Assembly (NCBI GenBank): GCA_009929175.1
Contig: SABC01000004.1
Location: 1-64,000 of the forward strand
Length of the DNA: 64,000 nucleotides
Origin: Bacteroidia bacterium
GTDB taxonomy: Bacteria; Bacteroidota; Bacteroidia; Bacteroidales; UBA932
Direction of reading: 5' to 3'
Part shown: piece after piece, positions 26,213 to 35,893 of the stretch
How positions within the stretch are numbered: position 1 is the first letter of the stretch
Layout: every line of letters begins with the position of its first letter
Program-made: the position numbers and the translations under genes
Notes under the pieces: model-generated
Database searches by the model: none
Seen by the model: the letters and a program-made list of their open reading frames with translations, nothing else
Told to the model about the DNA's origin: nothing

Positions 26213-28009
26213 CCTGTAAACCGGATATCGGTTGGCATCAGCCTCTATTCCTTCCCTTACTTTATCCATGAAGAATTGCAATATGGCCCTTGGGTTTGAT
26301 GCAAACTCTTTGTCTCCGGCTTTTTTCTTTTCGAATTCTGTCTTTAGCACTGGATCCTTCTCCATCATTTCACGTCCCTTTACCTCCATGTAGCTGAGGC
26401 TGATCCAAAATTCGGTGGGAGGGGCCACATATGAGTTGTAGAATCCCCAGTATACAAGGGATGTGGAGGATTTAGGTTCAAGCATGTGGGCAATCACCCT
26501 GATTTTGGGCTGGGCTGTATGGACAACAACATCGCCCTTGAAGCATTTGACGGATTCTGTTTGTTGGCTGTACCCTGTCTCCAGTGTAATGCGACCTTCG
26601 TATGGCCTGGGTGACCATTTGGGGTTATGGAAGCGGTATGTTACCAGCTCCATTATGGTGTCTTTTTCCAGCCGGGTATATTTGATTGAATGGATATCCA
26701 GGAGTTCTATGGTTTGGAGTTGCTCCCTGGGAATGATATAGGCCTTTGGTATGCTGACTTTATCCTCTTCTTTGTATGAGTGTACATAAGGCATGTTGTA
26801 AGTTACAGGGGCTGTGCGGTCGGAATATGTCCACAGGGCACCGCTCATGTCACTGGTTTGGGTCCTGGACCTCCATGCGAGGAAATCTACCATATGGAAC
26901 TTTGTGGAGTCGTGTATATAATTTAGGGTGAGGGAATCCTTGCGCATATAGGTGCGAGCAGAGAACTCATCGGCTCTGGCTGCGCTTTCCTTGAGGGAGT
27001 GGTTGTTTTGCCCGACAATTTCCAGAGAGTGGAGCAGGATCTGGTATGCTGCCTGTACCCTCTCTTTGTAAGGTTTGTAAATATGGTTCTCCACCAACAG
27101 TCCTACACGGTTGTTTGCGTAGGCATATCCGTTGGAGTATTGGGGAGCAAAATTGGAGGGGAGCAAAACAGAGGCAGAGTCCCTGTAGCTGGTGTACTCA
27201 AGGTAAGGGAATATGGGATAGCCGGACTCCTCCATCTTTTTGTTGAGCTCTTTTTCGTATATGTTTTTGCTCCAATCTTGCATCGGGGGGGCAAGGTAAC
27301 CGCACTGGTCCAGGCCGTATGTGCTCACATACTGGAAGTCCGCTCCATTGGTCACATGGATGTCTATGAAAAGCTCCGGCATCCATTGGTTGTATAGTTT
27401 TAGGAGTGCACGGGTCTCCGGGGCATCTGCCTTAATGAAGTCACGGTTCATGTTGTATCGTTGGGCTGTGAACCTGGAACCCACCTCCTGCGGGCCATTT
27501 TGGTTGATACGGTAGTGAGTCCCGAAATCTTCGTGGCCGTCGGGATTGATTATCGGGATAAACAGGAGTGAAACACTGTCCAGAATGCCTGGATATTTGT
27601 TGTAGATGGCTATGTCCCTGATGAGCATCAGCCCGGCATCTTTGCCATCGGGTTCCCCTGCATGTATGGCCGCCTCTGCAAGTATCACTGAGCGTCCATT
27701 TTTTCTGATTTTGACGGGATCTGTAAGACCATCCTTATCCAGTATAATAAGCGGGATCTCCCGCCCCTGGGGGGATGTTCCTGCAGAGGCGAAGTTAACT
27801 TTGCGGGAGTTTTGGGCCAGCAACCGGCAGTAATCTACGGTTTGGGCGTAACGGGGGGTCCTGTCAAAGTTGTTTTGTTCGTAATAGGTAAGGAACTTTT
27901 CCTGTGTGGCGGAATCTTGTCCGGTTCCTTCATAAACACCGGATCCTGTGCATGAGAGTATAGCCGATATAGCTATGAGGGATCCGGATATCAATTTGTT
28001 TATTCTCAT
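26201..28009 (-). CDS. M14 family zinc carboxypeptidase, lipoprotein
   Basis: This 602-residue secreted metallopeptidase has a lipoprotein signal ending ISAILSC (lipid-modified Cys near residue 20). The peptidase domain covers about residues 60-340, with the zinc pair HAGEPDG (HxxE) in EAAIHAGEPDGKD and the second zinc His in LFIDIHVTN. NPDGHEDFGTHYRINQNGP and NMNRDFIKADAPETRAL are typical of the family. The C-terminal part has no domain I recognise. It probably trims peptides at the cell surface. It has its own -7 box and lies downstream of the eno terminator on the same strand. Confidence 0.88.
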   Translation of the reverse strand: MRINKLISGSLIAISAILSCTGSGVYEGTGQDSATQEKFLTYYEQNNFDRTPRYAQTVDYCRLLAQNSRKVNFASAGTSPQGREIPLIILDKDGLTDPVKIRKNGRSVILAEAAIHAGEPDGKDAGLMLIRDIAIYNKYPGILDSVSLLFIPIINPDGHEDFGTHYRINQNGPQEVGSRFTAQRYNMNRDFIKADAPETRALLKLYNQWMPELFIDIHVTNGADFQYVSTYGLDQCGYLAPPMQDWSKNIYEKELNKKMEESGYPIFPYLEYTSYRDSASVLLPSNFAPQYSNGYAYANNRVGLLVENHIYKPYKERVQAAYQILLHSLEIVGQNNHSLKESAARADEFSARTYMRKDSLTLNYIHDSTKFHMVDFLAWRSRTQTSDMSGALWTYSDRTAPVTYNMPYVHSYKEEDKVSIPKAYIIPREQLQTIELLDIHSIKYTRLEKDTIMELVTYRFHNPKWSPRPYEGRITLETGYSQQTESVKCFKGDVVVHTAQPKIRVIAHMLEPKSSTSLVYWGFYNSYVAPPTEFWISLSYMEVKGREMMEKDPVLKTEFEKKKAGDKEFASNPRAILQFFMDKVREGIEADANRYPVYRSEQ

Positions 28010-28033
28010 TGGTTATAGTTTAAATTTGGTTAC

Positions 28034-28041
28034 CAAAGATA
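28034..28041 (-). promoter_or_regulatory. -7 promoter element of the M14 gene
   Basis: The minus strand reads TATCTTTG, matching TAnnTTTG, 24 bases before the M14 start and directly after the eno terminator. Confidence 0.5.
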
Positions 28042-28043
28042 AC

Positions 28044-28083
28044 AAAAAACGCAAACCCTTATTGAATAAAAGTTTGCGTTTTT
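28044..28083 (-). terminator. Intrinsic terminator of eno
   Basis: AACGCAAAC (28048-28056) and GTTTGCGTT (28072-28080) form a perfect stem extended by A-T pairs. Read on the minus strand it ends in a T run, so it terminates eno 40 bases after its stop. Confidence 0.85.
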
Positions 28084-28122
28084 AAAAATGAACTTATTGT
28101 AAAGTTCTTGTTATAGTGCGGA

Positions 28123-29403
<1,281 letters not shown>

Positions 29404-29443
29404 TTAGATGTTAATTGATTTTATTACTTGTATCCTGTTACTT

Positions 29444-30160
29444 CTAGTCTTTGAGCATGTATTCCACAGTGCTTACAACCCTGATGGTTTTTATATGGGG
29501 AGTGTTGGCATCCCTGTCCGAGATTGTGAACTGGCCCTGGCTGGCCCTTTTTATTTTACCCAGCTTGCTGTCGGAATCCTTTGCAAACTTTTGGGCAGAA
29601 GCCCTTGCGTTTTTGGTGGCTTCTTCTATCATTGCAGGTTTTATGTCGTTGAGAAGGGTATAAAAATATTGTGTCTGGTACTGGTAGTCACCCGCCAGCA
29701 AAGCCACCCCGTGAGCAAGCAGTTCGGATTGGCCGGAGGCTATTTCCCTTACGAGGTCCACCTTTTGTGATGTGACCGTGATAATGCTTGTTATATTATA
29801 TCTGTAGGGTGAAGGCTGGCTTTGGTACCTTTCGGCATTCATGTCAATGATAGAAGGTGCAGAAATGCTGATCTCCTCCTCTTCCAGTCCTTTGGACTTC
29901 AAATATGAAATTATTTTTTCGTTTTTGGTGTTTATCTCTTTGTAGAGCATTGTAAGGTCGTTTCCTATCTCTTTGTATACAACAGGCCATACAACCTTAT
30001 TGGCAGGAACCTCCAGCTCTGCAAGCCCTTTTACGTTAACAACCCTGTCGTATGACTTGAAGGATGTTACGGCACTTTTAATGAAAACTCCCAGGAATAT
30101 CAGCCCCAACATAATGAATATACCGGGGAACAACGATTTTTCAGAAACTTTACTTCCCAT
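29444..30160 (-). CDS. SIMPL (DUF541) domain protein
   Basis: This 238-residue protein has one N-terminal membrane helix (about residues 11-31), then a periplasmic SIMPL/DUF541 domain. The domain begins VVNVKGLAELEVPANKVVWPVVY and contains KSKGLEEEEISISAPSI and the C-terminal RASAQKFAKDSDSKLGKI. Proteins of this family assemble into periplasmic rings in some bacteria and are linked to membrane stress, but function here is unknown. It lies upstream of eno on the same strand; a functional link to glycolysis is not implied. Confidence 0.87.
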   Translation of the reverse strand: MGSKVSEKSLFPGIFIMLGLIFLGVFIKSAVTSFKSYDRVVNVKGLAELEVPANKVVWPVVYKEIGNDLTMLYKEINTKNEKIISYLKSKGLEEEEISISAPSIIDMNAERYQSQPSPYRYNITSIITVTSQKVDLVREIASGQSELLAHGVALLAGDYQYQTQYFYTLLNDIKPAMIEEATKNARASAQKFAKDSDSKLGKIKRASQGQFTISDRDANTPHIKTIRVVSTVEYMLKD

Positions 30161-30200
30161 AATTTTGTTTAAATTTGTAAGCTATTCTTGTACTACGGTG

Positions 30201-30208
30201 CAAATTTA
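30201..30208 (-). promoter_or_regulatory. -7 promoter element of the SIMPL gene
   Basis: The minus strand reads TAAATTTG, matching TAnnTTTG, 40 bases before the start. Confidence 0.45.
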
Positions 30209-30257
30209 GCAAAGCTTTTTTAATTTTATGTAACCCGATAATAGCAAAATTCAAGCC

Positions 30258-31730
30258 ATGAAACAAAAAATCAATCTACTATCATACCTTGTATTGGTCA
30301 TGATGTTGACTCTTACTGGTTATGCACAAGATAACACATCGTTACGGATTGTAAGAGGTAAAACAGACACTGTGTTTGCAAGAAGCCATTTTGTCATAGG
30401 AGTTGCTGAGCCAGGATCAAATGTATATATCAATGATATACTGGTTAAACAATATTCCACCGGCTCATTTGGAACTGAGCTTATGCTCCAGCATGGAGAT
30501 AACCCTGTTGTAGTCAGGGTAGTATCCGGAGCAAAAGAGGTCAGCGATAACTTCTCGGTTTTTTACAAACAGGCTCCTGCTCCCCAACCAGTGAAAACTA
30601 CCCACTTCAATTCACCGGTTGTGGTTACGAAAAAAGGGGCTTACCTCAATTCCAGTTCGGGAGCCGACCGGCTTGGCGGGAATAAAATGAACTTCCTTGC
30701 AGAGGGCATAGCCCTTGAATTATTGGGAGTGGAGGGAAACCTATACAAAGTGAGGCTTTCAGAAAACAGAACAGCATTTATTCCCAGGCAGTTTGCAGAT
30801 GTTGCCCCTTTTGGACAGATGCCGGCCACTTCAATTTCAAGTTCATGGAGTGTTACCAACGCCGGTAATGCCGACAGGATCAGGATAGCCTTGGAAAACC
30901 GTCAACCCTACCTTGTTTACCGCTCGGTTGATCCAAACCAGCTTGTCGTAGAATTGCATGGCACATTCAATAATTCCAACTGGATTACTCAGTACAGGAA
31001 TCTGAACTCAATCGAACATGTACACCTCAACCAGATTGGCTCCGACGTACTCCAGGTTGTAGTGAGCCTAAAAGACAAGTACAGTTGGGGATATAGTGTG
31101 GATTATGTGGGAAACAGTTTGGAAATCATAGTTAAACACACACCAAAGGTGCTCTACGAACGTTCCAGGAATCCATTGGCAGGACTTGTAATCGGACTGG
31201 ATGCCGGCCATGGCGGCCCTGCCAACGGTGCTGTGAGTCCGTCAGGAATCAAGGAAAAGGATCTGAATCTGGACATGGTGCTGGCCCTAAAGGAGATGAT
31301 TGAGAAAAAAGGAGGAAAGGTCGTTTTGAGCCGGAGCGAAGATATAGATGTTCCGATGCAGCAAAGAGGTGAGATTTTTCGCAATGGAAAGGTGGACCTT
31401 ATGGTTTCCGTCCACTGCAATGCCGGAGGTAACCCCCTTAGGCCAATGGGAACAAGTACCTATTACAGGCACATAGAGTACAGACCGTTGGCCAAAACCA
31501 TACTAAACAGGATAATGGATCTGGAGGTAGGGGAGTTTGGATTGGTAGGCAACTTCAACTTCTCAATGAACGCTCCCACCGATTTCCCTACAGTTTTGGT
31601 AGAGACTTTGTTTATGAGCTCGCTCCCGGACGAGGAGCTCCTGGCTTCGCCCAAATTCAGGAGGGAGATGATGGAAAAGGTTCTCTTTGGGTTGGAAGAG
31701 TATATCTCTGAAGTGAGGAAATCTTTGTAA
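30258..31730 (+). CDS. N-acetylmuramoyl-L-alanine amidase (Amidase_3)
   Basis: This 490-residue exported amidase cuts the bond between N-acetylmuramic acid and the stem peptide. A signal peptide ends near TGYAQ. Residues about 25-290 hold beta-rich segments (an SH3-like module around 115-175 and an AMIN-like module around 190-290). The catalytic domain (about 308-485) has zinc ligands in LDAGHGG, GIKEKDLNLD and VSVHCNA, and the catalytic Glu in LVETLFMSS. It is followed after 3 bases by uvrB, so it leads a four-gene run. Confidence 0.93.
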   Translation: MKQKINLLSYLVLVMMLTLTGYAQDNTSLRIVRGKTDTVFARSHFVIGVAEPGSNVYINDILVKQYSTGSFGTELMLQHGDNPVVVRVVSGAKEVSDNFSVFYKQAPAPQPVKTTHFNSPVVVTKKGAYLNSSSGADRLGGNKMNFLAEGIALELLGVEGNLYKVRLSENRTAFIPRQFADVAPFGQMPATSISSSWSVTNAGNADRIRIALENRQPYLVYRSVDPNQLVVELHGTFNNSNWITQYRNLNSIEHVHLNQIGSDVLQVVVSLKDKYSWGYSVDYVGNSLEIIVKHTPKVLYERSRNPLAGLVIGLDAGHGGPANGAVSPSGIKEKDLNLDMVLALKEMIEKKGGKVVLSRSEDIDVPMQQRGEIFRNGKVDLMVSVHCNAGGNPLRPMGTSTYYRHIEYRPLAKTILNRIMDLEVGEFGLVGNFNFSMNAPTDFPTVLVETLFMSSLPDEELLASPKFRREMMEKVLFGLEEYISEVRKSL

Positions 31731-31733
31731 TAG

Positions 31734-33734
31734 ATGGAGTTCCGTCTATCATCCAATTACAGGCCAACCGGTGATCAGCCCGAAGCAATTGAGCTGCTCT
31801 CCCGTTATATGGAGCAAGGTGTAGAAGCTGCAACACTGCTTGGTGTAACCGGCTCAGGCAAGACATTTACAATGGCTAACGTGATTGAAAAGTTGCAAAG
31901 GCCTGCCCTGATACTCAGCCATAACAAGACCCTTGCAGCACAGCTTTACGGCGAATTCCGCTCTTTTTTCCCGGACAATGCTGTCGAATATTTTGTGTCA
32001 TATTACGACTATTATCAACCGGAGGCCTATTTGCCGGTTACCGATACATATATTGAAAAGGATCTGAGTATAAACGATGAGATTGAAAAACTAAGGTTAT
32101 CGGCATCTAGCGCTTTGCTCTCAGGAAGGCGGGACGTGATTGTGATTTCCAGTGTCTCTTGTTTGTACGGGATCGGGAATCCTGAAGATTTTCATTCCAA
32201 TACCATAAAACTTTCGAAGGGAGCAAAAATTTCCCGCAGTAAATTGCTGTATGCTTTGGTGGACAGCCTATACTCAAGAAACGAAAATGAATTCAAAAGG
32301 GGAGTATTCCGGGTAAAAGGCGATACGGTGGATATTTACCCTGCTTACTCCGATACAGCAGTCAGGGTTCTATTTTTCGGAGATGAAATTGAGGCAATTT
32401 CATTGTTTGACCCGGTATCGGGCAATTTTTCCGGGGAGATGGATGAGGTTGCCATCTATCCTGCAAATATTTTCGTGACCACCAAAGAGAGGATGAAGAG
32501 TGCCATTTACCGTATCCAGGACGATCTTACTTCCCAAGTGTCATATTACAAAGAGATAGGAAAGCACCTCGAGGCAAAACGTCTAAAGCAGCGTGTGGAG
32601 TATGATTTGGAAATGATCAAGGAGATAGGATATTGCCCTGGAATAGAGAATTATTCACGATATTTTGATGGGAGGGAGCCAGGTATGAGACCATTTTGCC
32701 TGATTGATTATTTTCCTGATGATTTCATTACCTTTATTGATGAAAGCCACGTGACCATACCTCAGGTAAGGGCAATGTACGGAGGTGACCGCTCCCGCAA
32801 GGAGACACTTATAAATTACGGTTTCCGGCTTCCTGCAGCCGCCGATAACCGTCCTCTCAAATTTGACGAGTTTGAATCGGTCCTGGGACAAAGGATATAT
32901 GTGAGTGCTACCCCAGCCGAATATGAACTGGCTGCTTCGGAAGGGCTTATAGTGGAACAGGTGGTGAGGCCTACCGGGCTTTTAGATCCTCCGATTGAGG
33001 TCCGTCCAACCAAGGGCCAGATTGACGACCTATTGGAGGAGATCCGTTCCAGGACTGTGAAGGATGAGAGGATTTTAGTCACAACCCTTACAAAAAGGAT
33101 GGCGGAAGAGTTGGATAAATATCTATCTGCCATAGATATAAGGTGCCGTTACATCCACTCCGATGTGGATACCCTGGAAAGGGTTGAGATCTTGGAAGAT
33201 TTCCAGGAGGGGAGGTTTGATGTGCTGATAGGGGTCAATTTGTTGAGGGAGGGACTGGACTTGCCGCAGGTATCATTGGTTGCCATACTGGATGCCAACA
33301 AAGAGGGTTTTCTGCGAAGCGAAAGGTCTCTTACACAAACAGCAGGAAGGGCTGCCCGTAACGTGGACGGAAGGGTGATAATGTATGCAGATACAATCAC
33401 CGGCTCCATGCAGAGGACTATTGACGAAACCGAGAGAAGAAGGAAGAAACAGGAGGAGTACAATACCAGGCACAACATTATTCCCCGCCAGATTGTTAAA
33501 CAGGTGAGGAACGTACTTGGGAGGGTTAAGGAATATGGCGTACCCGAACTTGAACAAAATCCACTGCTGATGGACCCGGTGATGGCAAAATTCAATCCCG
33601 GCCAGGTAGAGGAGGCCATAAAGGCGGCGAAACTGCAGATGGAAAGCGCCGCTGCCGATCTCGATTTTTTGAGGGCAGCAAAGTTCCGAGATGAGATGAA
33701 TGCATTGAAAAAACTTGCCAGTAAAATCAAATGA
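31734..33734 (+). CDS. uvrB: Excinuclease ABC subunit B
   Basis: This 666-residue helicase-like subunit of nucleotide excision repair holds the lesion and recruits UvrC. Motifs in order: Walker A GVTGSGKTFTMANV (about residues 39-52), the beta-hairpin region YYDYYQPEAYLP, DESHVT (motif II), the GVNLLREGLDLPQVSL block and QTAGRAARN (motif VI). A C-terminal UVR coiled coil (KLQMESAAADLDFLRAAKFRDEM) follows. The length is normal. Its stop overlaps the next start (ATGATAA), indicating translational coupling to the RelA/SpoT homologue. Confidence 0.98.
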   Translation: MEFRLSSNYRPTGDQPEAIELLSRYMEQGVEAATLLGVTGSGKTFTMANVIEKLQRPALILSHNKTLAAQLYGEFRSFFPDNAVEYFVSYYDYYQPEAYLPVTDTYIEKDLSINDEIEKLRLSASSALLSGRRDVIVISSVSCLYGIGNPEDFHSNTIKLSKGAKISRSKLLYALVDSLYSRNENEFKRGVFRVKGDTVDIYPAYSDTAVRVLFFGDEIEAISLFDPVSGNFSGEMDEVAIYPANIFVTTKERMKSAIYRIQDDLTSQVSYYKEIGKHLEAKRLKQRVEYDLEMIKEIGYCPGIENYSRYFDGREPGMRPFCLIDYFPDDFITFIDESHVTIPQVRAMYGGDRSRKETLINYGFRLPAAADNRPLKFDEFESVLGQRIYVSATPAEYELAASEGLIVEQVVRPTGLLDPPIEVRPTKGQIDDLLEEIRSRTVKDERILVTTLTKRMAEELDKYLSAIDIRCRYIHSDVDTLERVEILEDFQEGRFDVLIGVNLLREGLDLPQVSLVAILDANKEGFLRSERSLTQTAGRAARNVDGRVIMYADTITGSMQRTIDETERRRKKQEEYNTRHNIIPRQIVKQVRNVLGRVKEYGVPELEQNPLLMDPVMAKFNPGQVEEAIKAAKLQMESAAADLDFLRAAKFRDEMNALKKLASKIK

Positions 33735-35893
33735 TAAACCAAGCAAAACCATTTTCTCCAAAAATGGAGAGGATAATGGAAGCCTCTCCCATCAGGGAGC
33801 AAGAGGAGGTGGGGCTCTCTCTGGAGATTGCCAAAAAAGAGCTTTCGTTGCAAACCAGGAGTGATGGCTCTCCTTTCATAAACCATGTGATTGCTGTTTC
33901 CGAAATTCTGGTTTTGGAGGTGGGGCTGATGATGCCTGCCGTAGCTGCTTTTTTCCTGCACGAAGCTTCCAGGATTAACAGGGAGATTTTGGAGAAAAAC
34001 AGGAAAAACTTTTCGGAAGAGGTAGTTACAATGGCAACCGGACTGAACAAGATATCGGAAATCAAACCGAAGGATACCGGTTTGCAGGCCGAGAACTACC
34101 GCAAGTTGATTGTAAGTTATTCGACAGATCCAAGGGTTACCCTTATTAAGTTGGCAGACAGGCTGGAAGTTATGAGAAACCTGGAGTTTTTCACGAAACC
34201 TGGACAATTGAAAAAGGCTACTGAGACACAACTTTTGTACGCCCCGCTGGCTCACCAGCTTGGGTTGTACAACATAAAGAGCGAAATGGAGGACTTGTCG
34301 TTCCGGTATACCGACCCCGAAAATTACAGGTTGATAGCCAATAAGCTTAAGGCAGGGGAGCAGGAGCGCAAAAGGTTGACTGACCTCTTCATAAGGCCAA
34401 TAGAGATGGACCTTAAAAAGGCACATGTAAAATACCAGCTAAAGAGCCGGACAAAGACTGCCTATTCCATATACCGCAAGATGCAAAAACAGCAGATACC
34501 GTTTGAAGCTGTTGCGGACCTCTTTGCAATCAGGATTATTGTTGATTCCCAGCCGGATAGAGAGAAAGAGCTGTGCTGGAAGGTCTACTCCATTGTGACC
34601 AGTAACTATACTCCCGATACCAAGAGGTTGCGGGACTGGATTACCGTGCCTAAGGAGAATGGATACGAATCTTTACATACAACGGTGGATACCAAGGACG
34701 GCCATACTGTTGAGGTCCAGATCAGGAGTGTGAGGATGGATGATATTGCCGAGAATGGTTATGCTGCCCACTGGGCATACAAAGGGGTGAAAAGCGAACA
34801 GGGACTCTCTGCATGGCTCGGAGGTGTGAAGGAGCTACTCGAAAAGGGTGATGTTTCCAAGGCGCACAAGGAGGTGGAGCTCTCTTTGGGAGAGATATTT
34901 GTTTTCACACCAAACGGAGATCTCAGGAGGTTGCCTGCCGGGGCTTCGGTTTTGGATTTTGCCTTTGACATCCATACAAACCTGGGGCAAAAGTGTACGG
35001 GCGCTAAGATAAACGGCAAAACTGCATCTATTCGTGAGACACTCAAGACCGGCGATGTTGTAGAGGTGATGAGTACCCGTTCACAAAAACCAACAATGGA
35101 CTGGCTCAACTATGTGGTTACATCCAAGGCAAGGGCAAAAATTAAGCAGAAGATCAAGGAAGAGGAGGTCAAAAGGGCGCAGGAGGGACGGGAAATCCTG
35201 GAGAGGAGGGTTAATAACTGGAAGTATGTTTTTAACGACGACTTGGTGACCTATCTGCTTAAGTGCTACAAATTCAAAATGTCAAGTGAACTTTACTCTG
35301 CAATTGCTAGGGAACAGATAGATTTGCCGGCAATCAAGGGTTTGCTTGCCGACAGGGAGAGTGCTGCCGGCCCGGAATCCAGGGAAAGTGCCGGTATTGT
35401 AGTTCCTAAACCAGTAAAACTTATCCAGACAGGTGATTCCGATTATCTGATAATTGACGAGAAAGTTAATAATGTAGGTTTCCGTTTGGCCAAATGCTGC
35501 AATCCAATATTGGGTGACGATGTGTTTGGATTTGTGACAATAAGGGAGGGTATCAAAATTCACAGGATGGGTTGTCCCAATGCAGCAAGGCTCATAGAAA
35601 ACTATCCATACAGGATACAAAAGGTCAAATGGAAAGAGAATGTGCAGGGCAACCACTTCCAGGCTTCAATCAAAATCAGTGGTTACGGGGAAGCTGCCGG
35701 AGCACAGCAAATAATGGAGATAATCAATTCCCTCGGAATTTCGTTAAGGAATTTTTCAATTTCCGAAACCAAAGGTAAACTGGAGGCCAAAATGCAAGTG
35801 GCGGTATCCAATAACCAGCAGTTGGATAAATTGATGTTCAATCTACGAAAACTCAAAGGGGTAAAATCTGTAAACAGGATTGCAAATGTCTGA
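33731..35893 (+). CDS. RelA/SpoT homologue, synthetase active and hydrolase degenerate
   Basis: This 720-residue long RSH enzyme controls (p)ppGpp. The order is HD-type domain (about residues 25-180), synthetase domain (about 215-345), TGS (about 390-450) and a C-terminal ACT domain (about 640-720). The synthetase keeps YSIYRKMQ, Asp263 in [20 protein letters not shown] and Glu328 in VEVQIR. Its charge motif is RLRD (299-302), close to the RxKD of bifunctional enzymes. The hydrolase is damaged: His52 and His77 remain, but His77 is followed by Glu rather than Asp, the usual ED pair is gone, and the ADRxxN Asn is Val147. It overlaps uvrB by 4 bases and uvrA by 8. Confidence 0.93.
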   Translation: MINQAKPFSPKMERIMEASPIREQEEVGLSLEIAKKELSLQTRSDGSPFINHVIAVSEILVLEVGLMMPAVAAFFLHEASRINREILEKNRKNFSEEVVTMATGLNKISEIKPKDTGLQAENYRKLIVSYSTDPRVTLIKLADRLEVMRNLEFFTKPGQLKKATETQLLYAPLAHQLGLYNIKSEMEDLSFRYTDPENYRLIANKLKAGEQERKRLTDLFIRPIEMDLKKAHVKYQLKSRTKTAYSIYRKMQKQQIPFEAVADLFAIRIIVDSQPDREKELCWKVYSIVTSNYTPDTKRLRDWITVPKENGYESLHTTVDTKDGHTVEVQIRSVRMDDIAENGYAAHWAYKGVKSEQGLSAWLGGVKELLEKGDVSKAHKEVELSLGEIFVFTPNGDLRRLPAGASVLDFAFDIHTNLGQKCTGAKINGKTASIRETLKTGDVVEVMSTRSQKPTMDWLNYVVTSKARAKIKQKIKEEEVKRAQEGREILERRVNNWKYVFNDDLVTYLLKCYKFKMSSELYSAIAREQIDLPAIKGLLADRESAAGPESRESAGIVVPKPVKLIQTGDSDYLIIDEKVNNVGFRLAKCCNPILGDDVFGFVTIREGIKIHRMGCPNAARLIENYPYRIQKVKWKENVQGNHFQASIKISGYGEAAGAQQIMEIINSLGISLRNFSISETKGKLEAKMQVAVSNNQQLDKLMFNLRKLKGVKSVNRIANV

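Noticed and set aside
33149-34426. Minus-strand 425-codon frame opposite uvrB and rsh
   Set aside because: Low-complexity, Leu/Ser/Phe-rich antisense shadow of two certain genes; no recognisable domain.
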